Below, one piece after another: positions 17,981 to 27,400 of a DNA stretch of 64,000 nucleotides. Source of the stretch: Desulforegula conservatrix Mb1Pa. Its GTDB lineage: Bacteria; Desulfobacterota; Desulfobacteria; Desulfobacterales; Desulforegulaceae. The stretch's first letter is position 1. Each line of letters starts with the position of its first letter. The stretch spans positions 1-64,000 of the forward strand of contig NZ_AUEY01000004.1 in the NCBI RefSeq assembly GCF_000426225.1. Reading direction: 5' to 3'. A program made the position numbers and the translations under genes. Under the pieces are notes generated by a model. It did no database searches, was not told the DNA's origin, and saw only the letters and a list, made by a program, of their open reading frames with translations.

Positions 17981-18778
17981 ATGAAAAAAAAAATACTCGT
18001 AATTTTATCAGGGTCTGACCGTCTCAATCTGAAAGACGGCAAAATATATAATACTGGTTTCTACCTAAACGAATTCATGGTTCCTGTGAAGAAAATGCTG
18101 GATGCCGGATTCGAGCTTGAATTTGCCAATCCTGAAGGTACAAAACCATTTCTTGATAAAGGATCTGACAGTGCCGCATATTTCGGGAATAATGAAGATC
18201 AGCACAGAATCCACAAAGAACTTCTTGAAAAGCTGAAAATTCTTTCTGAAAAGGATAGCCCGGTAAAAAGCTTCAAAAAAATCATGGAAGAAGGTCTTGA
18301 CAGATTTGACGGGATCTTTGTTCCAGGCGGCCATGCTCCGATGGAAGACCTTACCGACAACCATGATTTAGGCTTAATCTTCAGACATTTTCATGAAAAG
18401 TCAAAACCCACAGCGCTTGTCTGCCATGGGCCTGTAGCTCTTCTTTCAGCAATATGCAACGCAGCCGGATTCATGCAAAAAGTTAAGACTGGCGACTTTG
18501 AAGCGGCAAAATCAGCCATGAAAGACTGGCCTTATTCTGGCTATGACATGACAGTTTTCAGCACTGACGAAGAAAACGCGGTTGCTGGCGAAAGGGGCAT
18601 AGGCGGGTTTGTTCAGTTTGACCCGCAGACCACACTTAAGCTTGCAGGCGGGAATATGAAGCCTGGCCAGAATATGTTCGAAAATAACGTAGTGGTTTGC
18701 AGAGAACTTGTTACAGGCCAAAACCCGGCGTCAGACGAAGAACTTGCAGAAAAATTCATAAACATGCTCAAAAAATAG
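17981..18778 (+). CDS. DJ-1/PfpI superfamily protein, Hsp31-like
   Basis: A 265-residue class I amidotransferase-like protein. The nucleophile-elbow cysteine is Cys148 in ALVCHGPVAL, with the acidic residue expected near the N-terminal third and VPGGHAPMED near 110-119, as in Hsp31-type deglycase/glyoxalase III proteins. I chose the ATG at 17981 because GGAGG is eight bases upstream; an upstream in-frame ATG at 17948 lies inside the dispersed repeat and lacks a ribosome-binding site. It probably acts on methylglyoxal or damaged proteins in the cytoplasm, and sits directly downstream of the YqhD-like reductase. Confidence 0.85.
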   Translation: MKKKILVILSGSDRLNLKDGKIYNTGFYLNEFMVPVKKMLDAGFELEFANPEGTKPFLDKGSDSAAYFGNNEDQHRIHKELLEKLKILSEKDSPVKSFKKIMEEGLDRFDGIFVPGGHAPMEDLTDNHDLGLIFRHFHEKSKPTALVCHGPVALLSAICNAAGFMQKVKTGDFEAAKSAMKDWPYSGYDMTVFSTDEENAVAGERGIGGFVQFDPQTTLKLAGGNMKPGQNMFENNVVVCRELVTGQNPASDEELAEKFINMLKK

Positions 18779-18791
18779 TCAGGAAAAGGCC

Positions 18792-19223
18792 ATGAAATCA
18801 AAAATTAGATTGTCTTTCAGGATGGAACTCATCGGCAAAGGTTATTACAGCAAATTAGCGGATCAGAACGCAAAAAAGAATCCTGAACTTGCTGAAAAGT
18901 TGAGCCTTTTTTCAAGACATGAACATAAACACAGCAAGCTTTTTGCCAAACTTTATTCTGACCGCTACGGAAAGCAGCCTGGCTATGAATGGCCATGGCA
19001 GCTTGCGGGAAAGACAATGGGAGTGATTTTATGGCCACTTCCGCTCAAACTAAAACTGAAGCGCCTGGGTTCAATTGAAAAGATGGCTGTGAGGCAGATA
19101 GAAAAAGCTCTGGCCAGCGGAGAAGAAGGCGGGTATTTTGATGTAATCATGGCAATTCTGCCAGATGAACAGAAACACGCCGCTCTATTCAATGATTTTT
19201 TCCACCAGGAAGGAAATGCATGA
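18792..19223 (+). CDS. Ferritin-like (rubrerythrin-type) di-iron protein
   Basis: A 143-residue helical protein. It carries two ExxH motifs, one in RHEHKHSKLF near residues 36-45 and one in PDEQKHAALF near 125-134, together with glutamates in MELIGKGYY and RQIEKAL; this spacing fits a four-helix di-iron bundle. There is no rubredoxin domain. A peroxide or oxygen scavenging role is plausible but not shown. A stretch around residues 67-85 (TMGVILWPLPLKLKLK) is hydrophobic and may touch the membrane. The stop overlaps the next gene (ATGA), so the two are translationally coupled. Confidence 0.7.
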   Translation: MKSKIRLSFRMELIGKGYYSKLADQNAKKNPELAEKLSLFSRHEHKHSKLFAKLYSDRYGKQPGYEWPWQLAGKTMGVILWPLPLKLKLKRLGSIEKMAVRQIEKALASGEEGGYFDVIMAILPDEQKHAALFNDFFHQEGNA

Positions 19224-19648
19224 TGAAAATTTTGATGGCATTTTTAATTGCCTTCTCCCTTACAGGATGCTCGGCAAAAGGAGGCAATACAATGGAACGT
19301 ATGTCTGAATGTCCTGATTCACCAAACTGTGTGTCTTCTTTGTCAAAAATGGAATCGCATTTAATTGCCCCCATAAGCTTCAAGGGGGACCCGCAAAAGG
19401 CTATGGAAAAGCTTGAAAAAGTTATTCTTTCCATGAAACGGGCTGAAATAGAAATCAAGGAACAAGGATATATCAAGGCTGTATTCTCATCCGCAGTTTT
19501 CAGATTCAAGGATGATGTGGAATGCCTTCTTGATAAAGATAAAAGCATCATAAATATCAGGTCTGCCTCAAGGCTCGGCTATTCTGACTTTGGCGTCAAC
19601 AGGGCAAGGGTCGAGGAAATTCGCAAACTTTTTGATCAGCAGGGGTAA
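19220..19648 (+). CDS. DUF1499 family lipoprotein
   Basis: A 142-residue secreted protein. The N-terminus is a short lipoprotein signal peptide ending in the lipobox LTGC, giving a mature lipid-anchored Cys at about residue 17. The rest matches DUF1499: CPDSPNCVSS near 31-40, followed by the conserved end IRSASRLGYSDFGVNRARVEEIR. Function of the family is unknown. The start overlaps the stop of the ferritin-like gene by four bases, and a NIPSNAP-family gene follows five bases after the stop, so it lies within an operon. Confidence 0.8.
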   Translation: MMKILMAFLIAFSLTGCSAKGGNTMERMSECPDSPNCVSSLSKMESHLIAPISFKGDPQKAMEKLEKVILSMKRAEIEIKEQGYIKAVFSSAVFRFKDDVECLLDKDKSIINIRSASRLGYSDFGVNRARVEEIRKLFDQQG

Positions 19649-19653
19649 CAGAA

Positions 19654-19974
19654 ATGTTTTTTGAATTAAGATTCTATCCGGTAAAGCCGGGCAAGATGGA
19701 AGAATGGGTCAATCAGATGGAAGAGGTGGTAATTCCTTTTCAGGTTTCAAGGGGCATAACCTTTGTGGCGAGCTTTGTTTCCCTCGACAACCCGGACGAA
19801 TACATCTGGATCAGACGCTTTGAAAGTGAAGAGGAAAAGGAAAGGCTTTATAAGACTATTTACGAAAGCGATGTCTGGAAAGAACAGATTGGCCCTAAAA
19901 ATGGCGAACTAATAGACCGGGCAAACATCAGGGTTGTGAGAATGGCTGCTACGCCTAAATCTGTAATCAGGTAA
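19654..19974 (+). CDS. NIPSNAP family protein
   Basis: A 106-residue protein matching the NIPSNAP/dimeric alpha-beta barrel fold: it starts MFFELRFYPVKPGKMEEW, has a central GITFVASF strand and the conserved EYIWIRRFESEEEKERL helix, and ends with IRVVRM. No catalytic residues are obvious. Such proteins are small soluble dimers of unclear role, sometimes acting as monooxygenase-like or chaperone-like proteins. It follows the DUF1499 gene by five bases and appears co-transcribed with the aldehyde-detoxification group. Confidence 0.8.
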   Translation: MFFELRFYPVKPGKMEEWVNQMEEVVIPFQVSRGITFVASFVSLDNPDEYIWIRRFESEEEKERLYKTIYESDVWKEQIGPKNGELIDRANIRVVRMAATPKSVIR

Positions 19975-20041
19975 ACAAGACAGCTGGGAAAATAGCAGTG
20001 TCTGATGGGAAATATTAACAGGTTTTCTAAAAAGCAATAAC

Positions 20042-20314
20042 ATGATGAAAAAGAAAATATTGATTAGATTCGTAATGATTGGAGCGCTACATTCATTTTT
20101 ATATTTATGGTTTGTTCCTTTTATAATCTATCCAAGGTTTGGCCATGATGGTTTCATGCTCACTGTAGCGATTGCCGTAGTCATTTCTGTATCACTTTTA
20201 GGGATGCTTTTTCTTGGCAAGAAAAGAGAACAGAATCCAGATATCGTTTCGGATAACGATTCTGGGAAGCATGATGAGGTGGGCGAGTATACTTATAATG
20301 AAATCAAAACATAA
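20042..20314 (+). CDS. Small two-helix membrane protein
   Basis: A 90-residue hypothetical protein with a basic N-terminus (MMKKK), two likely membrane helices (about 8-29 and 37-58), a basic GKKREQN turn and an acidic, polar C-terminal tail. No conserved motif is recognised. It lies between the NIPSNAP gene and a lipoprotein hydrolase gene on the same strand; no strong ribosome-binding site is seen. Function unknown. Confidence 0.5.
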   Translation: MMKKKILIRFVMIGALHSFLYLWFVPFIIYPRFGHDGFMLTVAIAVVISVSLLGMLFLGKKREQNPDIVSDNDSGKHDEVGEYTYNEIKT

Positions 20315-20360
20315 TCCAAGTTTAGACAATAAAAATGTTTCTAAAAAAAGGAATCTTTAA

Positions 20361-21260
20361 ATGAAATTAGTTTTGAGAACATTAGTTACGATGCTTCTTT
20401 TGAGCTTTATGGGATGTGCATCCACCCTTCTTTCAGTTTCGAAATACATAGAACATTCAAGGGCTGATCTTGAAAACAAGACTGTAACTGTGGGCACTCA
20501 CACGATCCATTATCTTGAAGGAGGAACTGGGGATAATATTATTCTCATACATGGTTTTGGTGCAGACAAGGATAACTGGACCCGTTTTTCAAGATATCTG
20601 ACTGACAAATACCATGTGGTTGCCCTGGATCTGCCTGGTTTTGGAGAAAGTTCCCGAATTCCTGAAGAATCATACAGCGTAGAAGCCCAGGCCAAAAGAG
20701 TGCATCAGTTTGCTGAAAAACTTGGAATGAAAAAATATCATATAGTCGGTAATTCCATGGGCGGTTACATTGCTGGAGTGTACGGAGCTGAATATCCTTC
20801 AGAAGTACTTTCCGTCGGACTTTTTGCTCCAGCAGGGATAAAGCCGGTTGTTGAAAACGATCTGGTTAAAGAGCTTAAAAAAGGGAAGAATCCTCTTATT
20901 GTAAGCACCAATGAGGAATACGACCATCTCCTTGATCTCTGCTTCGAAAAGCAGCCTTATATTCCCTGCTCTGTCAAAAACCATCTTGCAGGCATTGCCA
21001 TTAAACACAGGGATTTCAACGAAAAGGTTTTCAAAGAATTTGCACAAAGCTTTGTTCTTGAGGAAAGAATGAAGGATATTTCCGCAAAAACTCTGGTTCT
21101 ATGGGGTGACAAGGACAAAATTCTTGATGTTTCAGGAGCTGATGTTCTGACCAAAGGCATAAAGAATTCAAAAAAAATCATAATGAAAGATTGCGGTCAT
21201 ACGCCAATGATTGAAAGACCAGAGGAAACCGCAGGGTATTATCTGGATTTCATAAAATAG
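20361..21260 (+). CDS. Alpha/beta hydrolase with lipoprotein signal
   Basis: A 299-residue hydrolase. The N-terminus has a hydrophobic segment ending in the lipobox-like MGCAS, suggesting export and lipid anchoring at the cysteine. The hydrolase core has the oxyanion motif HGFGADKDNW near 64-73, nucleophile elbow GNSMGG with Ser near 132, catalytic Asp in LWGDKDKIL near 250 and His in DCGHTPMIERPE near 276. All three catalytic residues are present. It resembles esterases and C-C bond hydrolases of the MhpC type. The substrate is not evident; AGGA supports the start. Confidence 0.8.
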   Translation: MKLVLRTLVTMLLLSFMGCASTLLSVSKYIEHSRADLENKTVTVGTHTIHYLEGGTGDNIILIHGFGADKDNWTRFSRYLTDKYHVVALDLPGFGESSRIPEESYSVEAQAKRVHQFAEKLGMKKYHIVGNSMGGYIAGVYGAEYPSEVLSVGLFAPAGIKPVVENDLVKELKKGKNPLIVSTNEEYDHLLDLCFEKQPYIPCSVKNHLAGIAIKHRDFNEKVFKEFAQSFVLEERMKDISAKTLVLWGDKDKILDVSGADVLTKGIKNSKKIIMKDCGHTPMIERPEETAGYYLDFIK

Positions 21261-21330
21261 AATGACCCATATACATAATCGGGGCTGAAAAACTTATGGG
21301 GGATTTTTTGAAAATAAAAATCATAAACAT

Positions 21331-21374
21331 AAAGTTTTTGCAGAGCTTTTTACAAAAAGCGACCAGCCGGAGGC
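21331..21374 (+). repeat. Dispersed hairpin repeat, copy 4
   Basis: AAAGTTTTTGCAGAGCTTTTT, then AAAAAGCGACCAGCCGGAGGC. The GGAGG is followed within five bases by ATG codons, but these open only a short frame; the real downstream gene starts at 21454 with its own GGAGG. Confidence 0.8.
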
Positions 21375-21453
21375 TCATGATGTTAGATTTTTGATGGCAA
21401 ATTGACCATACAAAACACACCATATCCTTAATGATAAATATACGGAGGCCACC

Positions 21454-22683
21454 ATGACAAAACCATATGAAAAACTGGGTAAACCTCTCACCCTGCCTTG
21501 CGGGGCGGTTATAAAAAACAGATTTCTGAAATCAGCCATGAGCGAGATACTTGGCACTCCTGAATTCGCTCCCAGCAATGCGCTTCCGATTCTTTACGCA
21601 AAATGGGCGGACGGAGGCACAGGTCTTCTTGTCACAGGAAACGTGATGATAGATCAGACAGCTCTTGGCGAGCCTATGAACGTGGTGATCGAGGATGAGC
21701 GACATCTCGCAGCCCTTACTAAATGGGCAAACGCTGGAAAAAAAAATGGCGCGCACATCTGGGTTCAGCTCAATCATCCTGGAAAGCAGAGTCCTAAGAA
21801 TCTGTCTCCGAAGCCGGTTGCTCCTTCTGCCATTCCGTTCGAGTCCGCGCTCAGTAAATTCTTTGCGACTCCAAAGGAGCTCAGCGAAGAAGAAATCCAG
21901 CAGCTTATTCTGAGATTCGCAAGATCTGCTGGCATAGTCAAAAAAGCCGGATTCACTGGAGTTCAGATCCACGGAGCTCATGGATATCTTGTCAGCCAGT
22001 TTCTGTCACCTCTTCACAACCAGAGAAATGACAGATGGGGAGGTTCAATTGAAAACAGGATGCGCTTTGTAATGGAAATTTACAGGGCCATAAGAAATGA
22101 GGTGGGCCCGGAATTTCCTGTGGGAATAAAGCTCAATTCCGCTGATTTCCTTAAAGGCGGCTTTTCAGAAGACGACGCGGCCGAAGTTGTCACAGCCCTT
22201 GCGAGCGAAGGCATTGACCTTGTGGAAATTTCAGGCGGAACCTATGAGGCTCCAGCCATGACAGGAAGCAGAATGGCAAAGAGCGGAGAAGAGGCATATT
22301 TTCTGGGATTTGCCAGAAAGATAAGAAAAACCGTAAATGTGCCACTTGTGGTAACAGGCGGTTTCAGAACTTCAGATGCAATGGCCGCAGCAATGGAAGG
22401 AGGAGAAATAGACATGGTCGGACTTGGAAGACCAATTGTCGTTGATCCTAATCTTCCCAACGAGATTCTTTCCGGCCAGCCTTACAGAAGCACGGTTAAA
22501 CCGCTAACCACAGGAGTCAAGGCATTAGACAGAATGGCTATGCTCGAGATCACCTGGTACGAAAACCAGATAGGCAGAATTGGAAAAGGCAAGGAACCCA
22601 AGCCGCATGAAAACGTATGGGTATCCATGGGCAAGATCATTACAAGAAGCGGAATTGACCAATTCAGACGACGAAGGGCTTAA
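21454..22683 (+). CDS. NADH:flavin oxidoreductase, old yellow enzyme family
   Basis: A 409-residue FMN-dependent (beta/alpha)8-barrel enzyme. It has the typical start LTLPCGAVIKNRFLKSAMSE, the active-site stretch WVQLNHPGKQSP near 105-116, the substrate/FMN histidine region VQIHGAHGYLVSQFLSP near 172-188 and the phosphate-binding end VVTGGFRTSDAM. A further C-terminal segment lacks the cysteine cluster of 2,4-dienoyl-CoA reductases, so it is a single-domain ene-reductase. It probably reduces electrophilic alkenes or quinone-like compounds. GGAGG precedes the ATG. A paralogue follows 186 bp downstream. Confidence 0.88.
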   Translation: MTKPYEKLGKPLTLPCGAVIKNRFLKSAMSEILGTPEFAPSNALPILYAKWADGGTGLLVTGNVMIDQTALGEPMNVVIEDERHLAALTKWANAGKKNGAHIWVQLNHPGKQSPKNLSPKPVAPSAIPFESALSKFFATPKELSEEEIQQLILRFARSAGIVKKAGFTGVQIHGAHGYLVSQFLSPLHNQRNDRWGGSIENRMRFVMEIYRAIRNEVGPEFPVGIKLNSADFLKGGFSEDDAAEVVTALASEGIDLVEISGGTYEAPAMTGSRMAKSGEEAYFLGFARKIRKTVNVPLVVTGGFRTSDAMAAAMEGGEIDMVGLGRPIVVDPNLPNEILSGQPYRSTVKPLTTGVKALDRMAMLEITWYENQIGRIGKGKEPKPHENVWVSMGKIITRSGIDQFRRRRA

Positions 22684-22706
22684 TTACAATTTGCTATTTA
22701 AGAGAT

Positions 22707-22749
22707 GTCTCCGACGGGTCGCTTTTTGGAAAAAGCTCCGCAAAAACTT
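22707..22749 (-). repeat. Dispersed hairpin repeat, copy 5 (reverse orientation)
   Basis: GTCTCCGACGGGTCGCTTTTT, GG, AAAAAGCTCCGCAAAAACTT: the reverse complement of the standard repeat. It lies between the two OYE-family genes just after the first stop, and its stem may act as a transcriptional pause or RNA-stability element. Confidence 0.8.
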
Positions 22750-22868
22750 AAAGGTTATGCCTGATACACTAATAATTATGCAACATGGGCTTTGAATTTT
22801 TTTAGAAGAAAAGGTCAGCAATTCTGAGCAATAAGCTTAGCCACACCAAGATTTATAAAGGAAATTTC

Positions 22869-23990
22869 ATGTCAAAGCTTTTTGATAAAACCAGCATTAA
22901 TGGAATGAATCTTTCAAACAGGTTCGTAAGATCAGCGACTCACGAGGCTCTTGCCAATACTGACGGCACATGTACTGATGCTCTTATAAAAATGATGGAG
23001 GATCTTGCAGAAGGCAATGTGGGGTTGATTATTTCAGGCCACACCTTCGTAAGCCCTGAAGGGCGGGCAGGAGCACTTCAGGCAGGAATTCATTCTGATG
23101 AAATGATTCCTGGACTCAAAAAAATGGCCGACGCTGTTCATGCAAAAAACGGCAGAATCATATGCCAGCTTGCCCACGCAGGGGCACATGCGGACGTTAA
23201 ATCATCCGGACTTGATGCTTTGGGGCCATCAGAAATCAAAAAAGATGAAAAGACAATATGCCGTGAAATAACCGTGGATGGCATCAAAAGTCTGATTTCA
23301 GCATTCGGAGATGCGGCTCTAAGGGCAAAGACAGCAGGATTTGACGGAGTTCAGATTCATTCTGCCCACGGATACATGCTCAGCCAGTTTCTATCGCCAA
23401 GATCAAACAAAAGGACTGACTCTTACGGCGGAAGCGTCAAAAACAGGGCGAGATTCCTTGTCGAGGTACTTGAAAACATCAGATCAAAAACCGGACGTGA
23501 TTTTCCTGTAACTGTTAAGCTGAATTCAGAGGATTTCACGGAAAACGGACTTAACGTCGATGATATGCTGGCCGTTTCAAAAATGCTGGAAGCAGGTGGT
23601 GCAGATGCAATAGAAATGAGCGGAGGAATTCTTGGAGCTGAGGAGAAATCTCCGGTCAGAAAAGGACTTCTGAAGACCGAGGAAGATGAAGTTTATTATC
23701 GCGACTCTGCCGTTAAATTCAAAAAGCAGCTTGGTATTCCGCTGATGCTGGTCGGAGGAATAAGGTCTTTCAACGTTGCCGAAAAAATCGTGAATTCAGG
23801 GATGGCAGACTACATCGCCCTTTCAAGGCCGCTTATACGCGAGCCAAAACTTGTGAGCCGCTGGCAGGCTGGAAACACAGAAAAAGCAACCTGCCTTTCC
23901 TGCAATAAATGCTTTTTGCCCATGATGCGCGGTGAAGGCGTTTCATGCGAGGTTGATAACAGACAGAGAGCCAAAGGCAAGTCAGTATGA
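22869..23990 (+). CDS. NADH:flavin oxidoreductase, OYE family with C-terminal Cys cluster
   Basis: A 373-residue paralogue of the preceding enzyme, with NLSNRFVRSATHEA at the start, ICQLAHAGAHADV near 97-109, VQIHSAHGYMLSQFLSPRSN near 161-180 and LVGGIRSFNVA near 297. Unlike its neighbour it ends with cysteines at 342, 345, 348 and 360 (CLSCNKC then VSCEVD), like the [4Fe-4S] segment of 2,4-dienoyl-CoA reductase FadH, but it has no FAD/NAD(P)H domain after it. It may therefore receive electrons from a separate partner. A strong terminator follows at 24016. Confidence 0.85.
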   Translation: MSKLFDKTSINGMNLSNRFVRSATHEALANTDGTCTDALIKMMEDLAEGNVGLIISGHTFVSPEGRAGALQAGIHSDEMIPGLKKMADAVHAKNGRIICQLAHAGAHADVKSSGLDALGPSEIKKDEKTICREITVDGIKSLISAFGDAALRAKTAGFDGVQIHSAHGYMLSQFLSPRSNKRTDSYGGSVKNRARFLVEVLENIRSKTGRDFPVTVKLNSEDFTENGLNVDDMLAVSKMLEAGGADAIEMSGGILGAEEKSPVRKGLLKTEEDEVYYRDSAVKFKKQLGIPLMLVGGIRSFNVAEKIVNSGMADYIALSRPLIREPKLVSRWQAGNTEKATCLSCNKCFLPMMRGEGVSCEVDNRQRAKGKSV

Positions 23991-24485
23991 TTTTGCCATA
24001 TTAATATTTTTGCAGGGTGCGTGGAGCTTTACCACGCACCTTTTTGTAAGCCCAATAGTACGTGCAAAGACGGGATATGCCTAAAATTAGAGCGGTTTAA
24101 ACAAGCAATTATTTCAAAAATTCTTTTCAACTTTTCAAATTCTAAAATTTGTTTTTACAGATGTTCCCCAACTCCAAATCAACCTTTTTTAATAAAAACC
24201 GTCAAAAATGATTAGAGGTTCCAATCGGATTTGTGGTAATCTGCAAATATTAAAAACATTCTTCTTCATCTTTTCTAAAGGCATTGCACCATCGTTCTTT
24301 TTTTACTGTTACAGGCCGAAACAAAAAGTCTTTTCTCCCTCAATCTACACTTAAAGCCTCAGCAGAAAAGACCCAAGATCACTTAAACCATGCAACTTTC
24401 CCGGCCAGATATAAAAAAAGCCCCGTTTCAACTGGCATAAACCATATCCGCGTAAAGCACTGAGCTAATAACAGGGGAAAATAAA
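23991..24485. other. Intergenic region before hybrid kinase
   Basis: Apart from the terminator hairpin at 24016-24045 this 495-bp gap is AT-rich and I see no gene in it. The reading frame at 24021-24215 begins inside the terminator and has no coding character. The promoter of the hybrid kinase presumably lies in its last 200 bp, but no clear -35/-10 pair stands out. Confidence 0.5.
24016..24045 (+). terminator. Rho-independent terminator after the second OYE gene
   Basis: GGTGCGTGG, seven-base loop, CCACGCACC, then TTTTT. A perfect nine-base stem with a T-run 25 bp after the stop codon. The stem sequence belongs to the GGTGCG-type hairpin family of this window. Confidence 0.85.
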
Positions 24486-27400
24486 ATGCATCTTCGATTT
24501 TCCATCAAACGATCTTTTCTTATCCCAATTCTCTTTTTAGCCCTGATTTTGATTTGTGCCATGCCTGCCTTTCCAGCTTCAACATTGGTCAAGGCCGGTG
24601 TTTATAATTTCAAACCCATGGTTTTTTTTGAAGAAGGGCATGAACCCAGTGGATTATATGTCGATGTGCTGAATCATATTGCAGAAAAGGAAGGCTGGCA
24701 GATCATATACATCCCCGGAAGCTGGAATGATTGCCTGAAGCGGCTTGAGAGCGGCGAAATAGATATTGTGGTCTGTATAGGTTACTCCGAAGAACGGGCA
24801 AAGATCTATGACTACCCCAAGGGTTTTCTAATACTCGACTGGGGTCTTATCTACCAGTCCAAAGACATAAAAATAGACAGTATTTTTGATCTTAAAAACC
24901 AAACAATAGCTGTGCTTAAAAGCAGTATTTATACGATAGGATTCAAAAGCCTGCTCGATCAGTTCAGTATCAAGGCAAAGCTGATAGAAAAATCTGATTA
25001 CAAGGAAGTCTTTAAGGCCATTGAAAATCATGAGGCAGATGCTGGAATTTGCGCAAATATTGCTGGAATGTCACTTGAAGTAAACTACCCGGTCGAGCGC
25101 ACCTCAATCATGTTTTCTCCAGTGCGTATATCCTATGCAGTTCTTAAAGGTAAAAATGCCGTCTTACTTGAAGCCCTTGACCGCCATATTCAAGAGATGA
25201 AGGTAGATGATCATTCATTTTTAAACCTGAAAATCAGAGAATGGATAGAGGGCGGCCAATCTCATATTCCTCGCAAAGTGATAATGGGCATTATTGTTCT
25301 CTTTGGCGGTATCATTTTTTTATTTGCTTTTGTTATAATTCTAAGACTTCGGGTTAAAGCTAAAACAAAGGCTCTTGTAGAACAGAATATTGAACTGCAC
25401 CAAAGCGAGAATCGTTTCAGGGGAATATTCGAACAAGCGGCGGTGGGGGTGGCGATAGTTGGCATCGATGGCAAATGGCTGAGAGTGAACAACAAGCTGT
25501 GCGAAATAGTTTCCTATCCAAAGGAAGAGCTTTTAAACCTGACTTTCCAGGATATCACTCACCCGGAAGATCTTGATTCGGATCTTGAATTTTACAAAAA
25601 AGCTTTGGAAGGAATCATATCCACCTATACACTCGAAAAAAGATATATTAAAAAAACAGGGGGAAATGTATGGATTAACCTGACAGTTTCTTTGGTCAGA
25701 GATGAAAAAAAATCTCCAATCTTCTTCATAGCTGTAATTGACGATATATCCTCAAGAAAAATTGCAGAAAACGCCCGCAAAGAAAGCGAAAAACAGTACA
25801 GGGGCCTTCTTATGAATCTCCAGGTCGGCATTGTAGTTCATGCTCCTGATACCAGAATCCTCATCAGTAATGCAGCTGCAAGCCAGATTCTTGGCCTCTC
25901 GGAAAATCAGATACTTGGAAAGGAAGCCATTGACCCTGAATGGAAGTTTCTCCGTGACGATGGATCAATAATGCCTGTGGAGGAATACCCTGTTAATATG
26001 GTTATAAGGACAGGGCAGCCTCTCACAAGATATATTGTCGGGATCAGAAAGAATCAAACACAACAAATCGCATGGGTACTTGTAAGCGCATATCCGTCTT
26101 TTTTTGAAAACAATGAACTTCAGCAAGTAGTTGTAACTTTTATAGACATCTCAGAACTCAAGCAGGCCGAAGCAGCTCTTCTGGCAGAAAAGGAAAGACT
26201 TGCGGTTACTCTCCGCAGCATCGGTGATGGAGTAATAACAACCGATACTGATGGAAGAATAACCCTTATGAATAAAGTCGCTGAAGAGTTAACAGGCTGG
26301 ATGCTTAAAGACGCTGTTGGCAAACCGCTTGACGAGGTATTCAGAATCATAAATAAAAAAACTCGTATTGCATGCGAGAACCCGGCGCACAAAGTTATCA
26401 CGACCGGAAATAGCATAGAGCTTGAGAATCACACAGTCCTTGTAAGCCGCTATGGAGACGAGAGGATTATTGCTGACAGCGGTGCGCCTATCCTTGATAA
26501 AAACAGCAAAATAATCGGGGTTGTTCTTGTTTTCAGGGATATGACGGAGAAACAAAAAATTGAAGATGCTCTTCAAAACGCCTTAAAGCTTGAATCACTG
26601 AATATTTTGGCAGGTGGCATTGCCCACGATTTCAATAATCTGCTCGGCGGAATTTTCGGATTCATAGACATGGCTCTGGAATATGCAAATGACGGTGACC
26701 TGGAAAATATCAAAACAAGCATTACAGATTCCATGACAGTTTTTGAACGGGCAAAGGATCTGACCCAACAACTGTTGACATTTGCCAAGGGAGGAGATCC
26801 TGTACGAAAAATCGGTGATATAGGCAAGCTTGTAAGGGATTCATTCCAGTTCGCATTAACAGGCTCCAATGTATCCATTTCATTTGATATTCCTGATTGC
26901 CCATTCATCTGCGATTTCGATAAGAATCAGATGGGGCAGGTAATAGATAACATGGCCATAAATGCCAGACAGGCAATGCCACTTGGCGGCAAACTTGAGG
27001 TTGTATTGTCCAAAGTCCCTCCTCATAAAGCTCCTGCATTACTACCCAGAGTAAATTATGTCAGAATCTCCATAACTGACAATGGCCCCGGAATTTCGAG
27101 GGAAAACCTTCAGCATATTTTTGATCCTTTTTTCACCACAAAAAAACAGGGCACAGGACTCGGACTAGCCACTTGCTATTCAATAATCAAAAGACATGAT
27201 GGAATAATAGAGGTCGAAACAGAAGAAAGCAAAGGCACTAATTTCCATATATATCTGCCAGAAGCTTCGGGGCAGGCCGAAATTGCTGAAACAGGGACAA
27301 AAACAGCTTACAAAGGTAGTGGCAGAATTCTTGTCATGGACGATCAGGAATCCATAATCAAAGTCACATCCTCCATGCTGTCCAGACTTGGCTATAGCGT

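Noticed and set aside
24021-24215. 64-residue reading frame after the OYE genes
   Set aside because: It begins inside the terminator hairpin at 24016-24045 and crosses an AT-rich region with no coding features.
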